Shown in pieces: positions 31,088-42,312 of a stretch of DNA of 64,000 bases. Where the stretch lies: contig WTPW01001658.1 of the NCBI GenBank assembly GCA_009809945.1, positions 1-64,000 of the forward strand. Reading direction: 5' to 3'. Source of the DNA: Gigaspora margarita (Eukaryota > Glomeromycota > Glomeromycetes > Diversisporales > Gigasporaceae). The position numbers were made by a program, and so were the translations under genes. The notes beneath the pieces are model-generated. The model was not told where the DNA came from. It searched no databases and saw nothing but the letters and a program-made list of their open reading frames with translations. Each line of letters starts with the position of its first letter. The first letter of the stretch is position 1.

Positions 31088-31548
31088 TAGTAATTGTACT
31101 TAGCCAAAAAAATATTATTTGGTTAACCGGCAAGTAAACCCACAGGTTACTCAGATAATCAATAGATATATCTAGACATAAAATCTTACTTGTTTTACTC
31201 AAGTAAGCTGCTATATGATTGGTTATATGAATTATTGTAGCCAATCAAATTTTATATCTGTTCTATAATCTGCTTAGTAATATATAACAAGTATTTTAAG
31301 TTATGGAATATAAAAGCCTTGTGTTTGATGACACCTATTAGTTACAATTCATTATTAATATTTGATTACCCAGTTATTATTTAGATCTTCCTACTTGGGT
31401 ATTAGCCAGGTATATCTACTCAGGTATTACTTGGGTGAATCTACCCAGGTATTACTCAGGTAAATCTACTCAGTAACTCTAGTCATTACTTGATTAACTG
31501 GTTAACCGTGAGTAACTCAAGTAATACCCGACTTGAGTACAATCTCTA
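31088..31548. mobile_element. hAT-like element with ACTCAGGTAATAC arrays
   Basis: Ends TAGTAATTGTACTTAG and, inverted, TAGAGATTGTACTCAAG. Flanks AAATACAC (31080-31087) and AAATATAC (31549-31556) form an 8-bp duplication with one mismatch. Terminal arrays: GGTTAACCGG, GGTTACTCAG and ACTCAGGTATTAC words. 461 bp, nested in repeat J. No ORF. Confidence 0.8.
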
Positions 31549-32501
31549 AAATATACAACAAATTTTTTTAGCAATTTTTAAATTTATAAGAATATTTCTT
31601 TAGAGAAATAATTAGTTAAGCGAAGTATTTACAAGTTTTTGCAAGTTTTTGCAAGATTTCACTTTATTTTTTTATTTGCATTTTTTGTTTTTTTTTTTTA
31701 ATTTTTTTTTATTAATTTATTTTATTTTGGACTTTGTAAAAACACAATTCTTACTTTCTAGTACTTTGCAAGAAAACCAATTCAGATATTTTTAGCATTT
31801 TGTAAACATTAATCTGGCTTTTAGCAATTTCTGAATTTGCAAGAACACAAACTCTTACTTTAGAAAAATAGAGATTTGGTGCTCTTTATTTTTTTTTTAT
31901 TCAGTTTGCTTATATTTTTTGTTTTTTGTTTGTTTTTTTTTTTTTACTTATTTTTTAATTTTTATTTTATTTATTTATTTCTGTTTTCTTCAGCACTTTG
32001 CAAAAAAACAATATGATTTTTGGCACTTTACAAGAACACTAACTATAAAAACACCAACTCTAACTTCTCTGATACTTTGCAAGAACAAACTAAATTTTTC
32101 TGACAATTTGCAAGAATACTAATACTTCTAAGAAGTGTTTTTTTTTATTTTTTACTTCTTTACTAATTTTAAAAAGTATTTAGAAAAAAGAGCAAAATGA
32201 AGATGATAGCCAAAACAAAAGAAAAAGCCAAAGCAATTATGATAGTTAAACCTAAAAAAGTAAAATAATAGCTAATTGTAAAGTGAGCAAATATAAGCAT
32301 AAGATTAGTTTTTTTATAGAATAATATGCAATGAAATATGAAAGTAGTTTAAAATATTATATAATATAAAAATAATACTGTTTTTTTTTATTTTTTTATT
32401 TTTATTTTTTTTTTTGTTTCAATTTTTTTTTTGATTTTATTTTTTTTCGTTGTTTTTTTTCATTTTTTTTTATAAAGAATATATTAATATATTATAAAAT
32501 G

Positions 32502-32844
32502 AGAGTTATTATTTATTGCCAGTGCGATGCATCGCTACTCCCAATCGACCAATCGGGATGCAGGATCAAGTGTAATGTGAAATTGAAGCAAAACAATCTT
32601 TTTTTAAAAAATCGCTTCTAACTTAAAATTTTGACTAAGAAACTACACTTTTTTCTTGACAAAAAAAATTCTTTGTGAAATTTTGGGTTAGAAGAACCTT
32701 CTAACTTTTGCTCTGCCAAACTCTAACTCTAATCATAATGCAATCACTATTTGTTTTGTTTTAATTAATATAAAATCAAAACAAACAAAATGATTGGTCG
32801 ATCAGGGGTAGCGATGCATCGCACTAGCGATAAACGTTAAAATT
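32502..32844. mobile_element. MITE with GTGCGATGCATCGC ends
   Basis: CCAGTGCGATGCATCGCTAC at the left and GTAGCGATGCATCGCACTAG at the right are inverted repeats, each centred on the palindrome GCGATGCATCGC. CAATCGACCAATC/GATTGGTCGATC extends them. TTATAAAATG flanks both sides (32492-32501; 32845-32854). Inserted where repeat J copy 3 is uninterrupted. Confidence 0.8.
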
Positions 32845-33423
32845 TTATAAAATGTATAATATTGATTAAAAATATATATTTAATTTAAAATATAATATAT
32901 AATAATAATAAATAAAAATTAAAATAAAATAGCTCAAAAAAAACTCTCTCTGCTGATCCTCTGTACACAAACAATTACAGAAAAAATTTTAAAACTGTGC
33001 AAGAAATACGCAGATAGGCTCTAATAAACACATAAAATGACTATAAGAAAAAGGAAAGTTTGCAAAAAACTACCTAGAGTTACTTATTACAATAAAGGCC
33101 CGACAAGCTAATACGGTCATCTGGAAAGTGAACTTGGCAAAAACTCTCTACGAGTTAGTCATGAGCAAAAATTTGGGGAATTGGACTAGACCCTGTAACA
33201 TCGATCACTGAAGTCAAAACTGGTAGTAAACAAGTAAACAAACATACACGTATGTGTGACTGGTCTGCACAACTGAAAACAAGATAAGAAAACACAGACT
33301 GGTTAATACACCCGGACAGAAACCACGTGGTGAATAGGAGATCTGGAATCTCGAAGAATAGAACATTCTAAAAAAAAAAAAAAAAGATTGACATACATTT
33401 AGAGCCATTATAAGAAAAATTCT

Positions 33424-34821
33424 ATGGAATTTTTGAACAGCTTCAAGGACCTCTTCAGTAGGCCTGAAAACGAAATCACTGAAATCATTATGAGCCAAGA
33501 AAAGCTTATATTGGAAAGGGATAAACAAGTGGCTAGCCTACTCGGCATTACCTATCCTGGCACAGTTTTTATCATAAGAAAAGTATGCGAAATTATAGAG
33601 TAGAACCAACTTGGAGCCACACAAGAAAAAGAAAGACCCCAAGTTTCCGAAATAGAAAGTTTAAAAAAACTAGAGATACCGGAAATTAAAAGTCGCATAA
33701 GCAAAAAAATTGCAATAACAATACAAAAAGGAGGTCACTCAGACTATGGTACAGAGGAATTAGAAAACCAAGTGTTAAACATCATAGAAACATCAATAGA
33801 TGCAGAAAAGGGAGGTATTTACAGTATCGAAAAAGAAAATGGAACACCTTCAAGTAAGGGTTCTAAGGAAAAAAATATACTCGCAATAGGCCAAGAATCG
33901 AGTAAAAAGAGTAAACCGATGGAACATGCCCACATAGCCTGTGAGAATGCTTTAGGGTCAGTCACCGATTTGGAAACAGAAGTTCAAAAAAAAGAGGAAT
34001 CACAAATAAGTGAACATGTGGATGAAGCACAAGACTATACAATGTGGGACATCCCATCATACTATACCACAAAAGAAGTTACAGATGTCCTCAAAAAGTA
34101 TGGAAAAATTAAAGTGAAAGCATGGAATACTAAAACAAGAAATAAGACGGTAGTAGTAGGAGTACTGTTTCATAATATAGAAAAGATGAGACTCTTGGAA
34201 AACACATGGGTAATACCAATGTCTAGTGGAAAGGTATCAAGAATTACGAAAAGCGACAACCAACTAGAAACCCTGACAGAAAGAGCCAGGTTCAAAGCTA
34301 CAATCAAAAACCTACCATACCATGCACAGGAAGTGCTNCTACTTCGNCAACTTAAGANATTTGGAGTTGTTGCAGTACATATTCCAACTAACAGTAATAG
34401 AAATCCCAAGAGCTCAGCATCNGTTTACTTCAAGTCACTAGAAGAAAAAATAAAGGCCACAAAATGTAATATTAGTTACTATAATACAAAACTGTTCTGG
34501 AAACCAGAAGACGGAGCAAGCAATATTGACCGTGACAAAAGCCCTGCTAGAAGAAATAGCAGCAGGCATAGATCAGAAGGAAGGGTCAATACAGAAAGCT
34601 GGCTACAAGAATATACACAGAGTAGCAGCAGAAAGAGAGAAAAAAACAGGACAAGAGGTCCAGAACAAAAAAATGCTACCACTGAAAAAAGTAAACGAGA
34701 GAACGAGAAGAAGGCGGAATATAAAGATGACAATCAGACAAGCCTCCTTGAAGAAATATTAAAAAGACTCTCCGCAATAGAAGAAAGACATTTTGGGGAA
34801 AGAATCCCCAATCGCTCCTGA
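33424..34821 (+). pseudogene. LINE ORF1 (RRM-like RNA-binding protein)
   Basis: ATG at 33424 (MEFLNSFKDLFSRPENEITE) gives 465 codons to a TGA at 34819, with one in-frame TAG at 33601-33603. An alternative short form would start at Met 33772. Residues ~200-240 (MWDIPSYYTTKEVTDVLKKY followed by GKIKV) and ~285-345 (FKATIKNLPYHAQEV, later FGVVAVHIP, VYFKSLEEKIKA) look like two RRM folds, the arrangement known for ORF1 proteins that coat LINE RNA. The tail is basic and serine-rich (PARRNSSRHRSEGR) and ends in a short predicted helix (LLEEILKRLSAIEERHFG). Four ambiguous bases at 34338-34422. ORF2 begins ~90 bp later. Confidence 0.8.
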
Positions 34822-34913
34822 GAGGCGCCACAGGCATCTCTAAGAACACGAAAGCACTACAGAGTGGAGGTAGTATAAAAGAAGGTGTAGAGGTAGAGGA
34901 GAGTTATTTCGAG

Positions 34914-35760
34914 ATGTTAAGTATTGGAACACATAACATTAATAGGATTAAGACAAATAGTAGTAAACTAGATTTCGTAAAAGACTATATGAAGGATTCA
35001 AAAATAGATATTTTAGGTTTAGTAGAAACAAACTGGTTAGAAAAGGAAGGAAAATTTGCAACGAAGAAGTTTGAGAACTATCATGGGTTCTGGACTTCAG
35101 CGGATGAGAGTAAAGCAAAAGGGTCTGGAATAGGCTTAATCATAAATAGCAAATAGGAAAAACACATAGCAAAAGTAGAAAAAGTCTGTCCATATATCCT
35201 GTCAGTCACAATGCTCTTCAAACGGGTAAGCATCGAGATTATAACGATATACCAACCCCCGAATGACCAAGAACTAGAAGAGAAGATCTACAAGTATATA
35301 AAAGGAAAACTCACAGAAGAAAATGGAAAGTGGACCAAATATCGTATCATTATCGGTGATTTTAATCAAATAGCATCAAGGATGTTAGACAAAAAAGGAA
35401 AGAGAAAGGAGAACCAGCAAAAAAGGCCTAGACTCCTCGACCTGCTAAGTTCATACAGATACAGGAACGCTTTCCGAGAAATGAATCCAGAAAAAGAAGG
35501 GTTCACATGGAAAAGAAACGAGCAAGCTTCATGAATTGACTATATATGGACGAGTAACTCGTGGGATAACCAGTTGGTAGATTGCAAGATAAAGAACATG
35601 TCTTATAACAGGAAGCAACCACGATATAGTACTGGCAAGACTAGTAACCAATATAGAGAAAAGGAAAGTTTTAGAACACCAACTGAAAAAATGGAGAGAA
35701 AAAAAAAGAATACAGCTTGATTTAAAAACGCTAACGGAAGAAGATTAGGAAAATTTTAGA
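34914..35760 (+). pseudogene. LINE ORF2, endonuclease domain
   Basis: The apurinic-like endonuclease that nicks target DNA. Landmarks: IGTHNINRI (Asn of the first motif), ILGLVETNW (catalytic Glu), GSGIGLIIN, IITIYQPPND, IIIGDFNQ (Asp/Asn pair), then FTWKRNEQAS*IDYIW. In-frame stops at 35154-35156 and 35532-35534; frame change near 35600 (the path continues ITGSNHDIVLARLV, keeping the catalytic SNHDIV motif); TAG at ~35749 in TEED*ENF. The stop at 35532 is a CGA-to-TGA type change and that at 35749 a TGG-to-TAG type change, judged from the expected family residues (Arg, Trp). Confidence 0.85.
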
Positions 35761-37700
35761 ATGGGTTTGGATAAAGACCTCTGTGGTCAGGAAGAAAACA
35801 AGGCTATAGACAAAGAGGATTTGGACTCTATGTGGGAGGTATTCGAAAAATCGCTAATACGAGCAGTAAGAAAATACCTACCAAGAAAGGAAAAAAGGCC
35901 CGCAATAGAAACATGCAATACAGAAGCAAGAGACACAGAAGAGGTAGATATTAGAAAAGATATTAAAGCCCTAGGGAAAATACAGTGGAAGCTGAGAAAG
36001 CAAGAGAATAAAGAAAAAGGAAGGTTAACGATCGAACAAAGGCGGGTATGTATAGAGATAATAGAAAGAAGAGAGCTCAACAAATACGATCACATACACA
36101 CAGAAGATCTCCTGGTAGAGGAAAAGGTCGTAAGTTTTTGGAAAACACTGGTCGTGCAGCTAAATCTAATGCTCAAGCAAAAAGAAGAACAAAGAATAAG
36201 AGGATATATCGAAACAAGTCACGACATGATTGTTAAGAACCAAAAGAAAATGCTAGCAAGCTTACTAGATAGGCCTTATAAAAAATTAAACTGAACAAAG
36301 TCATAGTCCGGGACAGTGATGATGAACCTGTTCTTATAAACAAACCAGAAGGTGTACTGGAGGAAGTACGGGCCCACTTCAGCAGTCAATACCAAGAAAA
36401 AAAAGATTAAGAAAGATGAGATGCCAGAGAGATGGAAGACAATCTACAAGCCACAAGAAAACATCAAGCCAGAATGGTACGATGAAGTGGGGAAAAATGT
36501 TACTATAGAAGAGTGGGAAAACGCAGTGAGAGACACTAAAAACAATTCAGCGCCAGGACAGTCCAGAATCACATATCCAATGCTAAAGAGAATAGGAAAA
36601 AGAGCCAAAGAATCCCTATCAGAATTGGCATCAGAGTGTCTAAAACAAGGTGCGACTCCCAGAAAGTGGAAAGCGGAAATGCTATACCCAATCCCAAAAA
36701 ACGAAGAATGGAACTACAACCTGAATAATGTGAAACCAATAGTGCTTATTGAGGTTGTAAGAAAATGCACCATAAGGGTATTGATAGCTAGATTGTGTAA
36801 AGTATTAAAGGACAATGGCATCTTGCAAGGGTTCAATTATGCGGGCTTGCCAGGTGGGGGTACAGCAAGTCCAATTCACATAATTAATAACATAGTCGAA
36901 GATGCAAAAGAAAGAGGAAAAGAGTTGTGGATTGCCTTTCAGGACATGAAAAAAGTGTTCGACTCAGTCAGTCTAAAGATGTTAAGACTCTCATTAGACA
37001 GAATAAAGGTACCACCATGCATAACCTCCTTCATCATAGCATTATTCGATAAGCGTGAGATAGAGGTAATAACTGGACTGGAAAATACGACAAAGTTCCA
37101 GGCTATAGATGGTATCAACCAAGGAGAAGTAATCTCCCCCCTGGTTTGGCAGATATTTTACGATCCATTACTAACGGCAGTCCAGAGACGAGAAGACCTG
37201 GGTTATGAGATTCAAATAGATTGGCCCAAAGACATCTACGAATTAAAACTCGACAAGGTGAAATGGAGACAAGCAACCATGGCGTACGCTAATAATACAG
37301 TGTGGCTAGCAAAATCGAAAAGTGAAATGACAAAAATAATTGCAATAGCCGAAGAGTTTTTTGAAATTAATGACATTAAGATCAATGGTAACAAATCTGA
37401 GTTAATTGTCCTCAACTCAAGAACCAAGAAGAGCACCCCAGGAACAAGCAAGAGATTCAAATAGGAGGAGTTACAGTTAAGACAAAAGAAAAAGAAAAGA
37501 CCACAAAGTACCTAGGAATCTGGCTATCAGAGAAGAAAGAAAAAGAATATTATACAGAAATCGTAAGAAAGGAGGTACAGCAAGTAACGTGCGCAATCCG
37601 GAAAAAAAGAATGAAACTAGGCCAGCTAGTATACATAAATAACAGGGTCCTGATCCCCAGATTAGAATACCGACTACAATGCCAGAAAACACGTGCATAA
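35761..37700 (+). pseudogene. LINE ORF2, reverse transcriptase domain (YANN active site)
   Basis: Linker helices (35761-36290), then frame changes near 36285 and 36400 bracket LINKPEGVLEEVRAHFSSQY. The palm region has APGQSRITYPMLKRIGK, WKAEMLYPIPK, NNVKPIVLIEVVRK, GFNYAGLPGGGTASPIHIIN, motif A FQDMKKVFDSV (Asp kept), GINQGEVISPLVWQIFYDPL, and motif C AYANNTVWLAKS. The family has YADD here; both aspartates that hold the metal ions are asparagine (AAT AAT for GAT GAT), which abolishes catalysis. DIKINGNKSELIVLN follows; after a shift near 37450 the thumb reads EIQIGGVTV, KYLGIWLSEK and VYINNRVLIPRLEYRLQ to ~37695. Confidence 0.9.
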
Positions 37701-38731
37701 ATTTGCATCGATCACTGTTAATGATGATAAAAAATAAAGTGAATCTAGCAAAAACCCTAGCAACCTCTACAATTACACACAAAAATATAATAGGGGTGAG
37801 AACCCTATAGCAAAATCAGATTTTACACCACTTTACAGAGTTAACGATAAGGCTAAACGATGATAGTGGGCTAGGGCAAACCATGTGGATCAGATTAATG
37901 CAAAGTCAATTGCAATCCAAAAGCACAAAAAGCATGCTAGAAGTCAAATGCACGAGACTGGCAAGACATAACATTAGAAATAATCTAACTTTCAATATAA
38001 TTAAGCTGGCCAAAAGGTTCGGTCTTGAAATTAGAGACTGCAAGAACACAGAGATGCTTAATTTTGCACAACAAGATACTGAGTTGGTAGGACTGCTAAA
38101 AAAACAGAGCCTAATAAGCTACTATAATGAGAACAAGCTGCATATCTACACAGTAGAACAGTTGCTAGACCCAAGTGGAAACAAAATGATCACATGACAG
38201 CAAGCCAAAAAGATAAGAGGACAAGGATGCAGCAGAAAAAAGGCAACATGGTTCTCACAACTAGAACAGGAATTAATAGCAGAGGCCTTAGAAACAAGAG
38301 AAATTAAGGATAAATACAAAAAGGCTGGAACAAACTGACAATTTTGTAAGGCCGAGTTGAGAAATATCTCATGCGACAAAAGAAGAAAAGATTGGATAAT
38401 TTTTAGTACGAAGAGTAGTCAAGAAGACTACGAATTCGCTAGAATCCTTAAGAAGAACGAGAACAAAACAATGCTGCTACAACACTGGGTAAGATCAGAA
38501 GAACCAGGGGGACAGGGCCACAGGCTTAAAGAGTGCCAAGGCTGTGAGCTAACAGAAGGCAAAGAAGAAAGGAAATGCGTACTCACTAAGGCATTTAAGA
38601 GTAACAAAAGAGCGATTGACAAGAAGCTGTTTCAGAAAAGCAAAGAGAATGAGGGTACGCAGTACAAACTAGTATGTGATGTAGCGCATTTAGTCCCCTT
38701 CGAGAAAGCGACTCCGAGCACAAATAGATAA
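37701..38731 (+). pseudogene. LINE ORF2, linker between RT and RNase H
   Basis: Mostly one frame from ~37770: TMWIRLMQSQLQSKSTKSML, RLARHNIRNNLTFNII, then, after stops at 38195-38197 and 38336-38338 and a frame change, DWIIFSTKSSQEDYEF, TMLLQHWVRSEE, and a cysteine pair region CQGCELTEGKEERKC (38535-38579). The helical linker and cysteines occur at the same place in related LINEs; their role is not established. Ends CDVAHLVPFEKATPSTNR at 38731. Confidence 0.75.
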
Positions 38732-38752
38732 TTAGAAGAACGACCCATTTCA

Positions 38753-39502
38753 ATGATCATTGTGAAGACATACGAAGAAGAACTCATAGAAGATCAAGTA
38801 GAGGGAGCGGAAGTACGAAAGAGATTGAAAGAAGTATGGAATAAAATTAGGAATGGACAAAGATTCGAGGTGTTTTCAGACGGGTCGTTGAATAATAGCA
38901 TGGAAGGATTGGAGAAATCAGACTTGGGAATCGGCTAGGTTATTAGTAGCATAGATAATAAGATAGTAAATATAGAATTTAGTTGTAGGTTTAGTGACTG
39001 GCCCGCTTCAACAAGAGCTGAATTAGGTGCGATTTGGACAGCGATACTAGCTATGCCACATGGGGCGGAAGTTCATATACACACAGATAGTGCTTGCGCA
39101 ATTGATGCTATTAAAAAAGAAAAAAAGGTTTCAAGAACACGTGAAGACCTGAAGCTGAAAAATGGAAGCGTCTTATGAGCAATTATAGGGTGTTGGAAAA
39201 AGAAAAAATTAAGGCTTCATACGCATAAAGTGAAAAGTCATAGCGGCAACGTAATGAATGAGAAAGCAGACAGACTCGCCAAAAAAGGTGCAACGGACCT
39301 GCACCTGGTCAAAGTAAAATCAGAGCTCACTAGAACAATGTCGGTTTATCCTCAATGGGAAAATAGTATAATAGATCAACCCCTAAGAAAGTTCGTTAAC
39401 ACAATGATGATTGCGCATTATGACACTGAGTGGGCATCTCTGAGTACTATGGAAGACTTGTTGCAAAACGTGGCAGAAGAGTCAAGTAGCAAGAATAGAT
39501 AG
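38753..39502 (+). pseudogene. LINE ORF2, RNase H domain
   Basis: Cleaves the RNA strand of RNA-DNA hybrids. All acidic landmarks remain: FEVFSDGSL (Asp), STRAELGAIWTAIL (Glu), VHIHTDSACAIDAI (Asp) and VKSHSGNVMNEKADRLAKKG (His and Asp). One frame throughout, interrupted only by TAG 38936-38938 (IG*VI) and TGA 39176-39178 (SVL*AII). Both positions are Trp in related proteins as I recall them, i.e. TGG changed by one G-to-A. The end, NSIIDQPLRKFVNTMMIAHY, leads to the C-terminal domain. Confidence 0.9.
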
Positions 39503-40327
39503 TGAGCACTATGGGACAATATTGGCAGAAACAAAGGCCAGCATTGTACAAGTGAAAAGAAAAGTAGGGCTTGGGTCTTCCAAATTAAATGCCTAGCCAA
39601 ACAGCTCCCAACAAAAGCCACTCTCTACAAAAGAAGACCTGAAGTATACGAGACCAACATGTGTATCAGCTGCCTAAGAAAAGAAGAGTTGCAAGATCAC
39701 TTAGCGTCCTGTGAAGTTTATAGAATCTTGTGGAAGAGAGTGCGCAACGAAGTCTGTAGATATGTGATGACAAAGGTAAAAGAAAAAGACGACCTCTTGA
39801 CAGTCGATGAAACAATATGGGAAGAAGCATTCTTTAAAAGTACTACTAAAGAAAAAGAAGCTAGTCAAGCCACGTTAATTAGAGGATATATCCCAAAGAA
39901 GGTTGAGGAGAAGGTCGAACAAGAAATCTGCGGAAGGCCAAAAACGAAAAAGAAGATCTTATTTCTCCTGGTTCGCAGCTTTTGGAAAATATTTTACAAA
40001 CGAATATGGTGCTTTAGATGTGAAGTTTTTAATGAGTGGGAAAAGGCAAAGGGAATATCAAGAAAACAGAAGAAAGAAAAGATAGATAAGAGAAGCGTGA
40101 AACCTGGAGGGAAAAAAAGAAAAGAGAAGGATACAGAAATAGAGAAGGAAAATATACAGCGAGGGCAAGACGAAACCACAAAAAAAAATGAAGGAGAAGA
40201 AAAGAAAAGAAGGACATTTGGTGTCGCTAAGGACATAATAAAGAACTTTATAACTAGCTTTAGTAGGCCGGCTTGGTCTTCTCTGTTAAAGCCAGTTTAC
40301 AAGAAGGACAAAAATGTTAATAGCTAA
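39503..40327 (+). pseudogene. LINE ORF2, C-terminal Cys/His motif and basic tail
   Basis: Open from about 39545 (WVFQIKCLAKQLPTKATLYK) to TAA/TAG near 40325. CISCLRKEELQDHLASC is a C-x2-C-x8-H-x4-C motif, the zinc-knuckle-like end typical of many LINE ORF2 proteins. A helical segment follows (FLLVRSFWKIFYKRIWCF), then a strongly basic tail of repeated KK, EK and RK (about 40040-40220) and SRPAWSSLLKPVYKKD. The longest intact frame of the element (222 aa from the Met at 39659). Confidence 0.75.
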
Positions 40328-40562
40328 TCGGTCTTGACAAGGCTAACAGCCTCCGCCTGTGGACGTTTAAATAACTCTCAGTAAGTTGAGGGCTTTAAAA
40401 AGAGGAAAAAAGCTGTCACGGCAGGTCGCACCTGGGCTTCGTTGAAGTCGAGTGAGTTTTTATTAGATAGAGGAAAGTTGAAAATATAATGTATTATAAA
40501 GTAAACTCAAACTTGTATGTTTAAATCCTTATAATAAAAGCAGGGCCGCTAGTTAAAAAAAA
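40328..40562 (+). other. LINE 3' untranslated region
   Basis: Carries GGTCTTGACAAGGCTAACAG, AGTAAGTTGAGGGCTTT, CACGGCAGGTCGCAC, TTTTTATTAGATAGAGG and AATAAAAGCAGGGCCGCTAG before the A-rich tail. The same landmarks in the same order end the 1-kb retroposon at 45707-46715, so this is probably the part recognised by the LINE's own reverse transcriptase. AATAAA-like TAATAAAAG could be the polyadenylation signal. Confidence 0.7.
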
Positions 40563-40583
40563 AATAATAATAAATAAAAATTA

Positions 40584-40995
40584 CAGGGGCCTGGGACATC
40601 TTCGGATGGATCTATAATGATGAGAAGCCCTTATGCGTCGTGGCTTTGAAGTGGGCTATGTTAGAATCTCAATTTGAAATAACCGAAATCACAAGATGTA
40701 GTATGAAGATCTTGTCATATGAACTTGTGGTGCTAATAATAGGGCTACATACCTTCGTTGTCTTCTGGCTCTCCGGTACTAGTGCAGTATGTCATTCTTA
40801 GGGACCCACAAGGCACCTAGGAAAAGTTGGCGCTCAGAACTCTTCGGAATCTGCTCATGAAGGATAATTTGGTAATATGGACAATCAAGTTGGGGTAGGA
40901 GTTTAATGATAGAAACTTGATAGTAGCAGATTGGATATACCAATTATCTGGATTAAAAGAGTGAAAATAATCTAACAAGACATTACGATAGTAAA
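40584..40995 (+). mobile_element. Unidentified retroposon K with A-rich tail
   Basis: ~410 bp of GC-richer sequence (CAGGGGCCTGGGACATCTTC through ATTACGATAGT) ending in A11 and followed by AATAATAAATAAAAAT, which repeats its left flank (from ~40566). So it is a target-primed insertion, older than the LINE, which later entered its left target repeat. Possibly a 5'-truncated LINE or SINE; no tRNA-like head and no intact frame. Confidence 0.65.
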
Positions 40996-41012
40996 AAAAA
41001 AAATAATAAATA

Positions 41013-41540
41013 AAAATATAAATTTTATATTACCATATGTGTCTGAAAATAAGCTACCTTTTTTGGCCAAAAAATTACATGAAAAAACGTGGGGTAGCTT
41101 ATTTTTGAAATATAGAGTTTTTTGAAAAAATTAAAAAACGTACTAATAAAAAGTTATCCAAATGACACCAAATTTTTAATGTAGATGTATTTTAATGTCC
41201 TAAAGAAGTTTACTTAATGGCACTTTTGAGGTTTACTTAGTAAAATTTAGACTTTATATGTAGCAACTGCTAACAGATTTTTTAAGATTTTTGAAAAAAA
41301 TTAGGAAGTAGCTTTAGCTTATTTTCAGACATATATGGTAAATTGTAAAACCTTGTAAAATTTTGTGAAATTTTGTAAAAACCTGGAAAACGTTCAAAAA
41401 TTTGCAAAAAAACATTATTATATGAATATGTATATCATTTATTTATTTTTTAAAAAAATTTAAAATTTTGTGAAATATTGCAAAATATTGCAAAATAATT
41501 GCAAAATATTGTGATAATATACAAAATATTATCTTTTGCA
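41013..41540 (+). repeat. Dispersed repeat J, copy 2 (tail)
   Basis: Resumes after the LINE and retroposon K: AATTGTAAAACCTTG with AAAAATTTGCAAAAAAACAT and GCAAAATATTG words, matching 49800-49890 in copy 3. Contains the 41031-41340 MITE. Confidence 0.65.
41031..41340. mobile_element. MITE family C, short form
   Basis: Ends TACCATATGTGTCTGAAAAT and, inverted, TACCATATATGTCTGAAAAT; AAATAAGCTACC inside. Compared with repeat J copy 3, the host sequence is continuous across a single TA, confirming the target. Almost the same sequence as 59011-59333. Confidence 0.9.
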
Positions 41541-41829
41541 ACTCTGAAATAAAATAATTAGATAGATATTTGTTTTTGTTATTTGCTTTAATACAATATT
41601 TTGCAATATATTTCAATAATATACCATATTTTAATTGGTTAAAAACACATATGATTAGAAATTTTTAGTAAAGATCATTTAAAAAGTTTATCTGAAAATA
41701 AGCATACGTTATATATGAAAAGAGGTATTTATTTTTAGCAATTTACAGTAGTTAAAATTAATATTTAATTAATAATCTGCTAGTTATATAAAGAAATCAT
41801 ATAATACAATATTGTTATCCTATATCCAC
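41541..41829. other. AT-rich spacer with MITE end remnants
   Basis: ATCTGAAAATAAGCATACG (41692) and TTTAGCAATTTACAGTA (41735) look like the two ends of a tiny family C-like relic. No gene. Confidence 0.4.
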
Positions 41830-42312
41830 TTCTTAAAAATATTAGATAACTAAAGCTATCTTAGATAGTAAACACTTTATATAACCTTGTTACTGTGATT
41901 TATCTAAATCAAATGCAAAACTAACAAAGAAGATTTAAAGCAATTTGTAATTACGAAAGAGACAACAATTAAAAGTATATAAAAATACTAATAGCTATTT
42001 AATTTGGATAATAAATAATTATTTTTATTCTTGAAAGAATATGAAAACTTAATATTGAACTTAGGGTTTATATTTGAAACTTTAATATTTTTTGGTTTTT
42101 TACAAATATAATAAACTATATCTATTACATATGCAATATATGCTATATCTATTAGAGGTCTTAGCTGGGTTGGGTTTGACCCAACCTAACTTGGGTCAAA
42201 TCTAACTTGGATCAGGTTGGGTTAGATCAAACTCAGATCAGATCAGACTTAGGTCAGAAAAAACCTGGGATAGATCAGACCTGAATCAGATTATATGCAA
42301 TGATCACAAGTA

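Larger units (their letters stand above)
30841..32921 (+). repeat. Dispersed repeat J, copy 2 (first part)
   Basis: Same landmarks as copy 1: GATTAGATCTTTTGTTTATA, the CACTTTGCAAGAA/AACTTCT tandem array, AATAGCTAATTGTAAAGTGA, GAAAGTAGTTTAAAATATTA. Interrupted by elements at 31088-31548 and 32502-32844, then cut at 32921 by the LINE. The tail resumes at 41013-41540 beyond the LINE and another retroposon. Confidence 0.75.
32922..40562 (+). mobile_element. Full-length LINE (non-LTR retrotransposon), inactive
   Basis: 7.64 kb with an identical 21-bp direct repeat on each side (32901-32921; 40563-40583; begins AATAATAATAAATAAAAATT), next to an A-rich tail starting ~40556: a target-primed insertion. 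Order: ~500-bp 5' region, ORF1, ORF2 with endonuclease, reverse transcriptase, RNase H and a terminal cysteine/histidine motif, then a 235-bp 3' UTR. The RT wording matches LINEs abundant in Rhizophagus; an RNase H-bearing group, clade undetermined. Stops and frameshifts are scattered through both ORFs and the catalytic YADD is YANN. GC content is clearly above the surroundings. Its target lies within the left target repeat of the neighbouring retroposon. Confidence 0.95.

Noticed and set aside
34479..34733. Hydrophobic minus-strand ORFs across the LINE
   Set aside because: Antisense of the basic, A-rich LINE ORF1/ORF2 sequence; several such shadows occur from 33.2 to 40.2 kb.
32922..40562. 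LTR retrotransposon
   Set aside because: No long terminal repeats; APE-type endonuclease, A-rich tail and a 21-bp variable target duplication define a LINE.
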